Shown here: positions 15,001 to 27,080 of the stretch, in pieces
Position numbering within the stretch: position 1 is the first letter of the stretch
Layout of the letters: each line of letters starts with the position of its first letter
From: Flectonema sp. DT1601
Lineage: Eukaryota > Euglenozoa > Diplonemea > Diplonemida > Diplonemidae
Assembly: GCA_964019425.1 (NCBI GenBank)
Contig: OZ025799.1
Location: 868,001-932,000, forward strand
Direction of reading: 5' to 3'
DNA: 64,000 nt
Position numbers and translations under genes: made by a program
The notes under the pieces: model-generated
The model's database searches: none
What the model saw: the letters and a program-made list of their open reading frames with translations, nothing else
What the model was told of the DNA's origin: nothing

Positions 15001-18000
15001 CCCACATCGGCTGAACGTACCTCTATGAGTATCAGTTGCACTGTACACACTTGAAAAATAACGAGATTGTATTCCAATGTTAATGAGTTCTCCTCCGCTA
15101 TCATCACATGCAGCAGTGTCTGATAAGATTAGTTGTTGTATTGATGATGGTGTATCTGATCCAATTAGAATGCTGATGGTGTGATCTTCAAGTTGTGATG
15201 CTTTCTTAGCAGTTTTTAACATAAAAATAATATCGTTAACGGAGTATGTTGTGTGGATGACAATGGTTGCATCAAATTGAGTTTCGAAGTATTCTTGAAG
15301 ACGTGTGAGTTTATTATTTGATACCCCAGTAGATGACCTTGTGTAAAATATTACACAAAGCGAACTGTCTAATTTGAATTCTATTGGCAGTACTGAAATT
15401 CCATTACCTTCGGCAAAGTATCGAACTCGGTTTCCACTGTGATCAGCACCAATGTCAATTATCACATTACTACATGATGCGAACTGGTCCAGTGAAGGGC
15501 GTATTGGTAGTTGATGTAGTAGATGGTGTTTGTGATGTAATTCATCTATTTCAGTCCAAACAGATTTAATTTTTTCATGAACTATTTTTCTTTCAATAAA
15601 TATTTTATGAAGTAAATGTCGAGTGTCATCTCGCAATCCCTTTTTGAATAACCCTTCCCTCCTCTCTTCTAATTCTCGTTGTTGATATTCAACTCTTTGA
15701 TCTTTTAATAAAAGGTCATCCTGGGACTGTAACAATGATGTTAGTCTGTGCATGATGGGTTCGTCAATTTCTTGATTTTTTGAGTACTCGTCAAATTGTG
15801 GACTAGAAAACACCCAACCTAACGAACCTGAACAAATACCATGAACACCACATCCCAAGGGACACTTCTCTTCGTATGTTACCAGTAAGAAGTATCTTAA
15901 AGTTGAGCCCTCTTTAAGTTCGAGATCAATCATAAAGGAACCATCAATTTGTTGAACAGGTGATGGTGTGAAGGTATTACATGATGCGGTTTTCTCAAAT
16001 GAGGATACACTAATTTTACAACTTGTCTTCTCTAACGTGTATGGATGTGTTTCTGATGATGATGTATCCCCTGCACGAAGATCAATTGATCCAACACCTG
16101 CTACTAATTCTAAAGAGATGTCCATGTCACTACACATTTCGTATGTGAAGGGTCCGAGTTCGATTGGAACTCCTCGTGAGATAGTTCCGTAAAAAGGTTT
16201 TCTTGTTCGGACTTTTTCACGACAGCCTCCGTCAGCCATCCAACCAGGGACACATTCATCACAAGTATCACCCTGCCAGTATCCGAGTGAACCGTCTTCC
16301 ATGCTGTCCATTCCAAAACAGGCACAGAAACAGGCACCAGAAACATCACCAGAGTCACACATGATACCAGTAGCAAGATCACGACATTCACCATTCCAGC
16401 AGAGCTCACCGTTACATTTCGACTTTGAGCAGTCAGTTCCAAAATATAGATCGTCACAAATACAACTTCCGTTACCAGAAGCTCCGTCGTAACAAAGTCC
16501 TGACCCACTACAAACTTCTACTGACCCGTCAGGTAATACTTCCATACCTGGACAACTCTTAGAACAATCAGAACTAGCGTATCCTTCATCACATGTACAT
16601 GTTCCTGAACCAGTGAATCCATCTGAACAGTTCCCGTGTCCAAAACATATTACCCAATCATCTAACAGGTCAGGTCTTATAGCGATGCCATTCCCACTAG
16701 TTGGAACTTTAGTGGTGTCAATTGGGCATTGTTTGTCACAGAAGGTACCAAAATATCCCTTTAAACAAGAACAATATTCACTACTATCAGGTACTACAGT
16801 TGGTGATGGAGTCGATGGTGTGTTTGTTGACATAACACTTGGGGGAGAACCAGCTGGTGGTGGAGCTGCTGCTGGTGGAGGTCCCGCAGGAGGACCAGCA
16901 GCTGGAGCTGGACCTGCAGGTGCGGCTGCCAGCACCTCAATGGATCTATCAAGAGTTTTAGAAACACATTTACCATAACTACATGGGTAACCATTATGAC
17001 ATGTTGTCTCATTACAGAGAGTTCCTTTATACACAACTGTGGAGTTAGCTTTACAAGTACGACATTGTGGTTCTTGCCAATATCCATGTGTAGTATTAGC
17101 ATAACATCCAAGTGCTGGTTGACCTTCTACTTGTACAGCATCTATTGGAGTGTATGTGTTTTGAATTGGTATTAAAGATATTTTTATCCAGGAGATCGGC
17201 TCATCAAATCCATTTAATACAACACTCGTTGGTGTGTTTTCACAAGAAGGTGGGGGGAGATCACAATAACTTTTACAAGGAGATGAAAATATTCCAGGAG
17301 CGTTACTCGCTTTTAAAAAATCAGTTCCAGGGAGCGACCAACTGTACTCAACACACTCTCCAACAAGACACCATCCTCCTTTAGGATCACCATCAGGATT
17401 TCTACAGAAAGAATGATCTCCAAGTCCGTCAGCCTTTGCTGAATATTCACCAAGCAATTCCAATACTTGCTTTCCATCACGATAACCTGATGATACCAAA
17501 TAGGGATGCGCTGCAGGAAAAGCTGTTGACCATTTTTGACACTTCGATCCCTCTGAGGATATATTTATAGTTCCTCTGTAATCCATATCTGGAGCAAACG
17601 GAACTGCATAATCAGGTGAAGGATGGTGTCTTTCCAAAGCATCAGGATCTTTGTTATTGTATATAACAGTTTTTATAGCACAGTCCCAGGTAATGTCTCC
17701 TTTGTAGCAGGCTGATGATTTTGGTGTAGGGCTTTTTTTTAGAATTTTTGAGCCGACAGTTATGTGATTGATCCTTCCTTTAGCTGAACCTTCATCAAGT
17801 ATCGTTATTTTTGATGCGTTTATAATTGGTTGGGCGAGTTGAATTACTATTTCGTGAGGTTCAATGACAAGTGGATTGGGATACCAAGCATTTGAAGATT
17901 TCTCTCCGACAGAGCTATACCAATTACAGCGATAGCCTCCTTCCATTCCTTCTAACCAAGTTGGTCTTCCTAATATCTTAGTCTCAGATCCTAACACGTC

Positions 18001-18132
18001 ATCCTCTGACGAAACACTTGCTATGCTTGCTGCATAGGCGATTGTGGCTTCTGCTCGCTCTCCGTTGTATTGAACTGTTCCTGTAGTGAATTCCACACAT
18101 ATCGATAATACTAATACCAGTAGTCTTGTCAT
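1..18132 (-). CDS. Giant secreted multidomain protein (kringle, EGF, C-type-lectin-like, IPT/TIG), 3' end outside the window
   Basis: Exon 1 (18132-2118) and exon 2 (2048 to the edge) join across a 69 nt GTATGT...ACAG intron (2049-2117, phase 1), giving 6021 codons and still open. It starts with a signal peptide (MTRLLVLVLSICVEF, cleavage near residue 18). In order: a galactose-binding-like N-terminal part; a kringle domain near residues 198-268 with the hallmark FCRNPDGD; a Pro/Ala linker (395-448); EGF-like repeats (451-641); a charged coiled coil (790-878); long Cys-containing regions with a PAN-like motif near 2380; a second discoidin-like region (about 2602-2818); the WP[FHY]T repeat block (3115-3551); dense Cys-rich modules (3571-4190); a C-type-lectin-like domain starting near 4414; laminin/EGF-type repeats (4935-5231); and at least two IPT/TIG domains in exon 2. 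No membrane anchor is seen inside the window. A surface or matrix adhesin is an inference; the exact orthologue is not recognised. Confidence 0.9.
2049..2117 (-). other. Intron of the giant secreted protein gene
   Basis: The donor GTATGTT and the acceptor CTACAACAG bound 69 nt with a T-rich first half and an A run near the middle. Removing it joins codon phases exactly (G from GGT) and opens 682 further codons with IPT/TIG similarity. Reading through it instead gives a short hydrophobic tail and a stop, which is the reason to prefer splicing. Confidence 0.88.
7480..8790 (-). repeat. In-frame Trp-Pro-[Phe/His/Tyr]-Thr tandem repeat block
   Basis: Inside the giant protein (residues about 3115-3551) there are 22 WP[FHY]T motifs plus two degenerate ones (FFPLT, FYPYT). 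The central part (about 7860-8340) is the most regular, with units such as WPFTGAPSQGGGMSS of about 45 bp and a longer variant containing GAPDGGGGAPDQ. Neighbouring units there are almost identical in DNA, while the outer units are diverged. That pattern fits recent expansion from the centre by unequal exchange or slippage. The block is rich in Gly, Pro, Ser and Thr and lacks Cys, unlike the flanking modules, so it probably forms an extended linker or stalk. Confidence 0.92.
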
Positions 18133-18499
18133 ACTTTGGGCCTCACCCTCTTGAGAGGTGCCCTTTCAGTGAAATGACGACTCCAATAATTTGGTGTAAC
18201 TGTAGGCAAACAAAAAAAAGTTAATACAAAAAAAAAAAAAAAAAAAATTAACAATAGCAATGGTAGATTTCCGTGTTTTCTCCATGTTTGGGCAAGTGAA
18301 TAGGAGTGAAGGAAAAATCGAACCACTACCGTAAATATCAAAAGTAAAAAAGAGAAAAAACTGATATCAAAAGCAAGGTATGCTGTTTCTTTCCTCCTTG
18401 AATAATCTTTTTTCAGTACTCTGATGCAGTAGCAAGAACACTAGTGATCGATATATTTGATGATTTGAACCGTACAGTAAAAAGGGCAGCCAATACAAA
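18133..18499. other. Intergenic region between the BCP1 homologue and the giant gene
   Basis: These 367 bases hold no open frame that looks real. There is an A run of about 19 near 18229-18247. On the minus strand CCTACAG ends at 18200, 67 nt before the giant gene's ATG, and could be a splice acceptor in the leader. Confidence 0.5.
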
Positions 18500-19546
18500 C
18501 TAATTCGTAAGAAAGTAATCGTCTAGGGTTTTGATACCATTTATCTGTGTTTGGGTTTGTGTTTTTTTTTTTTTTTTTTTTTTTTTGAAATTCTAACAAG
18601 AGGAAAAATATCATACCACTTTTTGAATTGACGATCTGTGAACAAGAAGTGGCATTACGACCACATCAGTCGATGCCTCCGCATCAAGAACCCAACGTTT
18701 AACTGCAATGTCTGGTACACGGTTACGAAAATAAAATATTTCTTCAGCTCTCGTGAATAAAGTATTTTCCTCATTAATAGCTAACTGTTGCTCCCCAGCA
18801 TTTGAACGTTTTGTTGACGCTGCTGGTTTTTTCATCGCCCGCTGTTTATTTTTCATCCTTTCGAGTGCTTCTATTTTTTCAACTTCCTTATCAGCGTTCA
18901 TTCTAACTTTTGACATAATTAAAAAATATTCAAATTTTGGATAATTTGAATTGTCTTTCTCGAACTCAATTAATTCCTCGAACATGTTCACGTGAAGCTG
19001 AGCACCTACTTCGCTTGGAATGTTTACGACTCGTTCATTAACTATTAAAGCAACTGGATGGTTTTTTAATGCCTCAGGAGTCAACATTGATGAGATGTCC
19101 CCCTTATGAACCTCTTCAGTTGTTGCACTTGATCGAAGTTTTTGAAGTAGCGTTTGCATTCCCTGAGAGGAATTATCAACAAGGCAAACGATTGATAGAG
19201 CTCCGTAGACGTCGTGTTTGTCATTTCCAAGATCAACGTTTGGTTCGTCTTGTTGTGGGATTTTAATAATGCTGGTGATAGGTGATTGAAGCATTGGTGT
19301 AATAAAGTCATCCATCATTATCATCCAGTCTGCTGGTACCCATTTTTGAAGTGAATGAAAAACACCATCAGAATCACTTTCTTCCATCACGTTGACATCA
19401 AAATCAACTAATTGTTGCTCATCTCCTTCATGAATGTCAGCTCCAGTGTCTTCAATCTCATCGTCTTCTTCCATTTCCAAATCACTCTCTTCAGACTCTT
19501 CGTGTATTTCAGCGACTTCAGCGGCTGGTCTCTTTCTGCCTCCCAT
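18500..19546 (-). CDS. BCP1: BCCIP/BCP1 family protein
   Basis: Two exons (19546-18617 and 18544-18500) encode 324 residues. The 72 nt intron (18545-18616) has donor GTATGA, an internal A run and acceptor ACACAG. The spliced tail, ending KTLDDYFLTN, fits the family's C-terminal helix better than the unspliced stop two codons on. The start MGGRKRP is chosen over an ATG 30 codons upstream because that extension is hydrophobic, low-complexity and AT-rich. The N-terminus is very acidic (about residues 10-60), as is usual here, followed by the conserved core with a VNERVVNIPSEVG-type segment and FEYFLIMSK. In yeast Bcp1 chaperones ribosomal protein uL14 and aids nuclear export; the human homologue is BCCIP. 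A nuclear, ribosome-related role is inferred from the family. Confidence 0.85.
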
Positions 19547-19867
19547 GTTTGTTGTTGGTATGAGTCTTGTTTTTTCTGATAATAAAAATATTAAATTAAA
19601 TTGTAATGACAAAAAGGGAAAAAAAAGAAAACACAAAACGCGACATCAAATTATTGGGCAAACAGGTCATCTGTCAAAAGAATCGATTGCAGACGATTTT
19701 TTTTTTTTTTTTTTTTAGTACAAACACAACTCTCCAAAAATAACGAACGAAACAAAACTTCAAATAAAAACCTACTTCCCGTATAAACGATAAACTTCAT
19801 TAGTTTATTCATCACTACGATGGGATGGTACATCCAACAGGAACCGATCGGATATCAAAAGAAACTT
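19547..19867. other. Intergenic region between LST8 and the BCP1 homologue
   Basis: The 321 bases contain a T run at about 19699-19716. On the minus strand AATAAA follows the LST8 stop by about 70 nt, a possible polyadenylation signal. TATCAG ends 29 nt upstream of the BCP1 ATG. No gene is seen. Confidence 0.45.
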
Positions 19868-21081
19868 CTATGTTGGGTACTCCCCACCTGCAAAGACTTC
19901 TGACCGATCATCTATCACTATGCAGGTAACAGGCTTATGGTGACAATTAAAACAGACTAAGTCAACCCCCTTTTCAATGTCCCATAACTTACCTGAATTA
20001 TCACTCGATGCTGTTACCAGATGCTTTCCGTCTCCACTAAAGGCACAGTCCCAAACCCATCTAAAATGCCCTTGAAGAGATTTGTAACAAGTCCAAGGTT
20101 TATTTGGTTCATCACAATCAGAGGTATGCCACAACCCTACGGTATAATCAGCGCTGCAGGTTGCTAATAGTTTTGCATCGGGGCTCAGGGCACACTTTAG
20201 GATATACTGTTTTTGTGTTTATAATAATGATGGGACCTTGTACAAAAAAAAAAAAAGAAAAAAAAAAATTTCACTGCTAAAAGCTTCTGGAGAAGTTGAC
20301 AATAAGAAATATCTGCCTTCGATCCAAATAGATTCCTCGATACAGAAAAATAAGTGGAAACACTGATTTGATGAAGAAAAAAATGAATACAAACCTTATT
20401 ATGTGCTTTGAATGTATGCATAAGGATTAACTTGTATTTCTTGTGACGGGGTTCTCCATCTGAGGTTTCCTTGTCTGCTTCAGAATTTTCAACTTCAACG
20501 AGTTTCATAGCGAAGACTTCACCGCTGTTGTTTGCTGCACAAATTAGTCCCCCTGGTTGTTGACTGGCAGCGACTGTACGAATTCCTACATCTCCAGCAG
20601 GAGTTAGATCAAATGGCTCATCATTTGACTTACTGTTCCAAAGAGAAACTCTTCCCATTTGATCACCACTTACGATGGTACACTGATCAGGACAGAGTGC
20701 CATTGAATTCACGGATGCTTTGACGTCAAACTTCTTCTTCATCGCCATAGTTCTCGTGTCCCAAATCTTTATCATTCCATCCTCACTGGCTGAGAGAAGA
20801 TATTTTCCATCCTTTAAATAAACTAAACTTGTAATATTCCCCGCATGTGACTCGATAGTACTCGCAGGTACTTGTAGTGTGGCACTCAAATCGTAGAGTC
20901 TAATGTGTTTGTTTCCTCCAGCTGCTAGGTATGCTCTATCAGGACTGATACACATGCAATTGACTTGTGAGTCTTGAAAATTTAATGTTCGCATGCAGAT
21001 ACCACTCGGGGCCTCCCAAAACCTGATTGTACGATCATACGATGCGGTAGCTAACAGTACCGGAGGTGGTTTTCGTTGCAT
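19868..21081 (-). CDS. LST8: LST8 (GbetaL), WD40 subunit of TOR complexes
   Basis: Two exons (21081-20395 and 20206-19868) encode 341 residues. They are joined in phase 0 over a 188 nt intron (20207-20394, donor GTTTGT, acceptor AAAACAG), the longest intron placed in this window. The N-terminus PVLLATASYDRTIRFWEAPSG is the family signature. Seven WD repeats can be followed through SASEDGMIKIWDTR, SGDQMGRVSLWN, CSADYTVGLWHTS and TASSDNSGKLWDIE. The length is slightly above the usual 303-326, because of an insert around residues 205-220 (SEADKETSDGEPRHKKYK) and a short tail. LST8 binds and stabilises the TOR kinase domain in TORC1 and TORC2. CCAACAG ends 15 nt before the ATG, so the leader may be spliced. 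Confidence 0.95.
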
Positions 21082-21589
21082 TGTTTATTGTGTTTGCTGT
21101 TGGGGGGTGATGATTTATTTATTGGGTTTATTATCACGATTCCCTTCTTCTTAAGATCCCTATTTTTTTTTTTCTTGTTGTCCTGCATTGAAATAACTAC
21201 AAAATAATTATATGAGAGAAACACTAATGCCACAAAACAATAATTAAAAAAAAAAAAAAAAAAAAAGAAATCCCACATCCAAGAAGGAGCGGGGGGGTAT
21301 ATCTAAGGTCGGTACGTGCGTGTGTTGGGTGCGTGTGTGGGAAAGCAATACTTCCAGTAAGTGTAAAGGTATGCTTCGACAGTATAAATCCGTAAGGATG
21401 AAAATTTAAAACAAAACAAAAAAATAAAATAAAAACCTTTTGAGGCACCCACGGCGCATCCCAAAACATTTTATTTTACTCGTGTTTTTAGGTCGGGAAA
21501 TTTTCTTTTTTTTTCCCGGTGTGTTCGCTCCACGTAAAAAAAAGTGATAGCGTCCGTGCATTCATTTTCAGTACCGAAGGAACTTCACA

Positions 21590-21680
21590 GGTATTTATTT
21601 ATTTATCGAAAGTCAGGGAAGCCACACCTCTGGCCAGTCATTCGCATTAGCGACATAGGTTTCCCAACAGAAGGTTAATA
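21590..21680 (+). repeat. Dispersed repeat family R3, partial copy
   Basis: TATTTATTTATTTATCGAA followed by AGTCAGGGAAGCC matches the opening of the better copies at 61184 and 61424. A second short copy with the same opening lies at 21909-21950. The copies are diverged and no target duplication is visible. Confidence 0.45.
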
Positions 21681-23028
21681 CCATTAGTTTACTCCAGGGA
21701 ATCGTTTGGCACTACAATACACATTCCAACAGGAAAGTGGTACGATATAAAATCCGGTGTCTTAAGTATATCTTAGTAATTATTACGAGTATGTGATGTG
21801 TGTTGAAAGGAAAAAGTTGAAAGGAAAGGGAGCAGGACAACAAGTCTACGGCCGTGTACATGAAGACAACAACAACAAGTGGGGCAAGAGAATCTAAGGG
21901 AACGGAAGTATTTATTTATTTATCGAAGTCAGATGCCAAACCAGAATAGTGGGACATCAACAACAGTAACTTTAGTTAATATTTATAAATCAAGAGTCGC
22001 TGTAAACAGTTTCTACATTGATTGTAGTAATGAAACCTAAAGAGACACTAACTGCGAACACTCTTTATTCCAATTGTGGAGCACAAGTGCGTGAGAGAGC
22101 TCTGCTTTATATGAACTGCTTGCAAGCTCAAGATCCCAGAAATACATATATTAAAGCCGGAGACGTAAACATCACAAGGAAGATAGTGATTTTGCAGCTA
22201 GTGTTCTCAAGCTTTCATCAAGAGAGGAAAGTGAACGCCACAAAAAATGTTTTGCATCACTGTGTCGGTCGGTATGAGGAAGAAGATCAGGGAGGGAAAT
22301 GGAAGAATAATTAAAAAAAATAAAAATAAAAAGGCAGATTAAATCTGCGCCCCACATGGGGGAACGAGAGCTCCCACCCTAAGCACATCTGACAAATACG
22401 TTTCAACTTTTATTTTTTGCAGAGACGCATTAAATTAGATTCACAATAAACCTAAAGCCACGCATCAGTGCGCTGAAGCTATTTTCGTCAGAAGATTCTT
22501 TTTTTGGTATGGAAGCAGTGCATTTTCATTTCTGCTTTAAAAAAAAGAAAACAGGGGGAAAAAGACGAGTAAATGAAAGAACAGCTGCACACCGTGGGGA
22601 AAAAAAAAAAAAACTGAAGAAAAAATCCCACGTCGAAACCTTTATACTTGTGCAAAGAGGAAAATTCCGTCTACAGGCAGATACGCAAGTGTGTAAAAAA
22701 AAAACTCAACTCGTTTCTTAAATAAAAAGTTTGTTTAAGCTATTTGATTTTTTTTTTTTTCCCCATTCTCAGCTCCGAGTATAGTATAATTTTTTTTTTT
22801 TTTTTTATCAAAGTCGGAGAATTTGACCAAAAGTAGCAACCAAAGTAACGAACAGTTTGTCCTGATTTTCAAATAAGAAGATAAGGAGAGCATTGCGATG
22901 AATTTATGCAAGACCCCTACTAAAATAATAGATGCGGACTGCTTCGAAAACAATCGATTTCAACTACCAAGCTGCTTCTACCGGAAAGGATCAAAAAGAC
23001 TATCGGCCTGACGGCTATTTTCGATCCT

Positions 23029-23059
<31 letters not shown>

Positions 23060-24094
23060 TTGTGATTGGTTGAGTATTGAAAAGAGTACAAGCACTAAAA
23101 TGTTGTGAAGGAATAACCGTATATCAGACAACACTCGAATGCCTTGCTAACTTAAAGTCAAATCTATATAAATAGCTTCGTCTTGTTTTTTTTTCACCTA
23201 AAAGGCTCAACATGATATGTAATAAAAATAGTAAAGATAGTTCACTTGCAACAAAAAAAAAAATACATGACCTCAGCCGAACGTTTTTTTTCGGCTTTTT
23301 GAAAAAAGGTTTTTTTTTTTTTTTATTTGATGGTGAATTTATGTACTCAATTTCGATAAGGTAGGCAACAGGGTAAACAGTGTCAGCTTCAGCCATATCA
23401 ACTTTTGTTTATGTTTTTTTTTTTTTTTGATTGGCAAATCTGATTCGCATTCTTCCTAGAAAGGAGAAATTGATATTTTGTGTTTTATAGTTTTAAATAA
23501 CTCTATTGTTAAACACAAGAAAAAAAAAGAAGAAAAAAACGAAAGAGGGGGAAAAAATGAAAAGGGAAAGAACGAATTCTCCTCCATGACGCTAAAAAAA
23601 TCAAAAAAATCAAAAAAATTGTTTGCGGTCTACGGACAGGTGAGTTGGTACTTAACTTTTGATTGAATTTTTGCATCATCAAAAAACACAAAAAAAAAAG
23701 GGGGGGAGAACAACAATGTTCTTCATACGCCAATATAAGAAACTTTGCAAGGAAAAAATAGATCCTTTTTTTTTTTTTTTTTCAGATTTACTTCTTTTTT
23801 TTTTTTTTTTTTTTTTTGCTGTTTTGAAAAACTAAATCCAATAAACAACACAAAAAGGGTTTTGGGTTGAAAACTTACATTGCCAAAATCCAGTACTACA
23901 CCAACAGTTCAAACGGAATGACCTGTGGAGTACTGGCGCGTCCCTACAGAAAACAGTAGATTGGAGGGAAGAGAAGATATCGATGTGTAAAGAGCCGCAA
24001 GGATAGGAGGCTACTAGCCCATAAAACTATTACTCGCTTGATATAACAGACCGGTGGCTCTGTTATTAAATTATGACAAGTTAGAACTTGAGTT

Positions 24095-24200
24095 TGCTAG
24101 TCAGTCGAGTCCAGCAAGCCACCGAGTACCAGTTAAGTGGACGCTCAAAGAGAACCGCGGGGATCCCCAATACTACGGTGAAGGATCATTTTGTTGCAAA
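24095..24200 (+). repeat. Dispersed repeat family R2, partial copy
   Basis: The stretch GAGTCCAGCAAGCCACCGAG and the following CGCTCAAAGAG...GATCCCCAATACT...GGATCATTTTGTT matches the longer copy at 48563-48790. A 100-codon frame overlapping it is not credible as a gene. Confidence 0.55.
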
Positions 24201-24611
24201 AAAAGTCAGTAACACAGCCATGGGAACGAATTGTTTTGCTTCCGACAAGTTTTACTTGTTGAATACAAAAAATAGGGGAAAAAATTATCTTCATGCGTGT
24301 GTCGTTAACATTGGTTGGTTAGTTCTCAAAAGAAATTCCCTCACAAACTCATGCCGAGTGATGCCGTGTAAGAAACCAAAATCAGGGTAGAGAGAGCAAA
24401 AAAAAGAAATGACGGGAAACCATCACAAGCGGCAAACTGAGTATAGAAAAACGTTTACGTAAATTTAAAAAAGAGAGTACCCTACGATCAAATGGAGGAT
24501 TGTTTTTTAGATGAGAATATCAACAAGCATATCATCTTGTTGTGATGTAAAGAATTCATCAAAATTACTTCAATCGCGGATACTCTCCCCCATAGGGATA
24601 TGTCTGTTTTG

Positions 24612-24643
<32 letters not shown>

Positions 24644-25589
24644 AACAATTTTGTATGTAACACTGAAAATAAAATCTATGTGACTAATTAAATGCCTCAC
24701 GTCAGCTGTTCTAAAAAAACAGAGATTTAGCTGCCCATATTTAAAGGGTCCTTTTTTTTTTTTTTTTTTCAAATATCAAAGTGGGCCTTTTTTTTTTTTT
24801 TTTTTGAGAGGCAAATCGAATGAGGGAGAAATTAATTCTGGGTAACTTGCCTTTACTAGCAGTTCAGAATTAAGAGAGGAAAATGACATTATAAAACGCA
24901 AATGGGAGTGTGAGAGAGGGAGAAAGGGGAAAAAAAAAAAAGAAAATACTAGGGATCTCGATATTTTATTTTCTTGTTTCGAAAATAGCGGAGCTTGCAG
25001 AAGGAAGAGTCACACTCTTTTAGGTAGTGTTCCCTCAACCTTAAAAAACGGAAATATAAATAGCAAGAAACAGATTTCTTTTTTTTTTTCACCCATTTCG
25101 GTATCTATTTATAGATTCAAAAAAAGCAGAATGTAATCTAGAAGACAAGCCCAACAGGAAAAACAATAACGATCCCGTCGCAAAAAATAAAAATAAAAAT
25201 AAAAATAAAATAGCACCAGACATAACAGAAATACTTTTTTACCAAAACTACACTGATCTTATTTGGGGAGGTGAACAAAGTGGGGAGGTGCATAATAAAA
25301 ATAAAAACATAGAGGCAGAAAATATGTAGATAACTTTTTTTACTTACAACATATCAAGTAACAACAGCCTCAATGCTTGCATTATAAACACAAAAAGAAG
25401 TAAGAAATTAGACGGTCATGCGTCAGTAGATGTTTAATTCACAATGGTTGAAGCGATTGTTAGCCTTGCTTTTGTAAGATCATTGATTGTAAAAAAACGC
25501 CAACTTAGTTGCGTGTAAGAACAAAAAATCGTGTAGAACAGGCCGACGGCCTAAAACGTATCAATAAAAAAAAAATAAAAAAAAAACCA

Positions 25590-25625
25590 TACTGCAAACG
25601 GGCGCTCCACCAACTGAACCATCCA
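25590..25625 (-). other. tRNA-like fragment with perfect A-box
   Basis: On the minus strand GGATGGTTCAGTTGGTGG contains a full A-box (TGGTTCAGTTGG), and GTTC...GAGC can form a D-stem with one G-U pair. No anticodon arm, B-box or acceptor stem follows; within about 20 nt the sequence runs into T tracts that could stop RNA polymerase III. Best read as a truncated tRNA or the head of a tRNA-derived SINE. Confidence 0.35.
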
Positions 25626-27080
25626 ACCATACTCGAAGTGGTATGATATGAATTATTAGAGGGGATGTGGTCTCAATAAAACCCACCCTCCGGGCCTCAA
25701 TCTTGAGCAGTTCATAGCGGTAGTGTTTCCCTAGTAACAATATGTACTGGTAGTAAAGGGTAGTAAAGTGGAAAAAAAAAAAAAAAAAATGTAAGTTCCA
25801 AATTAAGAACTTAATAAACATAACAACTGGTAAAAAAAAGAAAAAATAAATAAAAAATGGAAATTTTGCATTCGGCAAAAAAACTCCAGAGACTAACTAT
25901 ACACCGCAACTAAACTATAAAAAAAAGAAATGGTAATATGATTATGATAGCCAAACCAACAGGTCGATTGATAGGGTAAGTGGTTGGAAACACTAAAAGA
26001 GAAAAGAAAAGAGAAAGATTGGATTCTTAACTATCAAAATGTAGTACAAGCGATGACATCAGATTTGCTTACAAAGAGACGACTGAATTTAAAAAAAACT
26101 GTGTGAGAAGACGAAAAAACACAGCAGTTGGAATATTACACAGCCTTGTTAACCGGAAATGAGTTTCCCCGGTTCAAGGTTACAACCAAACAAGGGGTTT
26201 CATACTGTAAAAAAATTCCGAACAACACTATTGCTGTGTTCTAATGAATATAACAAGAAAGAAGCTTGCGTACGCTTGAGGAGTATAATGAAAAAACGAA
26301 GACAAAAGCGCGTTGAGGAACACATTACGTTTTTTTTTACAAAAAAAAACACCAAAACGCAACGCGGCATGCGCAAAACCTTTCGGACGCACAGCAGTCT
26401 TTCGCCTCAAACAAATATTTAAAAATAAATGAAAGAATAGTTTGCATAAGTAAATGCTGTGATGTAAAAAGACTTTACGGTAATCTGAAAACCCAGAGTG
26501 TGCAAAAGGTTAAGTTTCGAGCCCTTGTTGATCAAGAACGAAGAGGGAAAAAAGAATCCTACGTTTTTTTTAATATCGTGCAAACACAACACCACCTCAA
26601 AAAGCTAACAAAAGGAAAACGGGTGAAATTCTCTCTGAAACGATTCTGGTTCTTCGAAATAATGGAATTCGGAAGGGAAAAAAGTAAAAAAAGACCGCTG
26701 ACTACAATAAGAATAAAGAGGGAAAAAAAAGGAAAACACCTACAAACCGAATTCGATTTTTTTTAGCATTTTTTAAGAAAGATAAGTCTGATAAGTTTAC
26801 GATATTCGAATGTAGTTTGAAGAGAATAACAAAATGAAAAAAAAAAAAAAAAAAAAATGAAAAAACGAGAAACGCAAAAAAAAGGTTTTTAAGTGGAATA
26901 CCGACCCGTTAAAATGAAACCGACTCGATGTAAATATATAGCAGTACCTGCCTGCCCTCCTAATGTCTGTAACATGTGTAAGTAAGTTTATCACAGCCGA
27001 TGACTTTGCATCTGCTCAGGTTGGGTATTAAGAATTGAGCTTCACCTAGTAAAAACTACTTTTTTTTTTTTTTTTTTTTT

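Noticed and set aside
19547-19636. Upstream ATG extending the BCP1 homologue by 30 residues
   Set aside because: The extension is hydrophobic and AT-rich, and an acceptor-like TCAG lies between it and the family-like start.
22018-22314. 98-codon plus-strand frame as a gene
   Set aside because: No domain, no neighbour or splice support, and it lies in a repeat-rich region on the opposite strand to all other genes.
26159-26766. Lys/Arg-rich plus-strand frames as small basic proteins
   Set aside because: Their composition follows from A-rich simple sequence, and no conserved pattern is seen.
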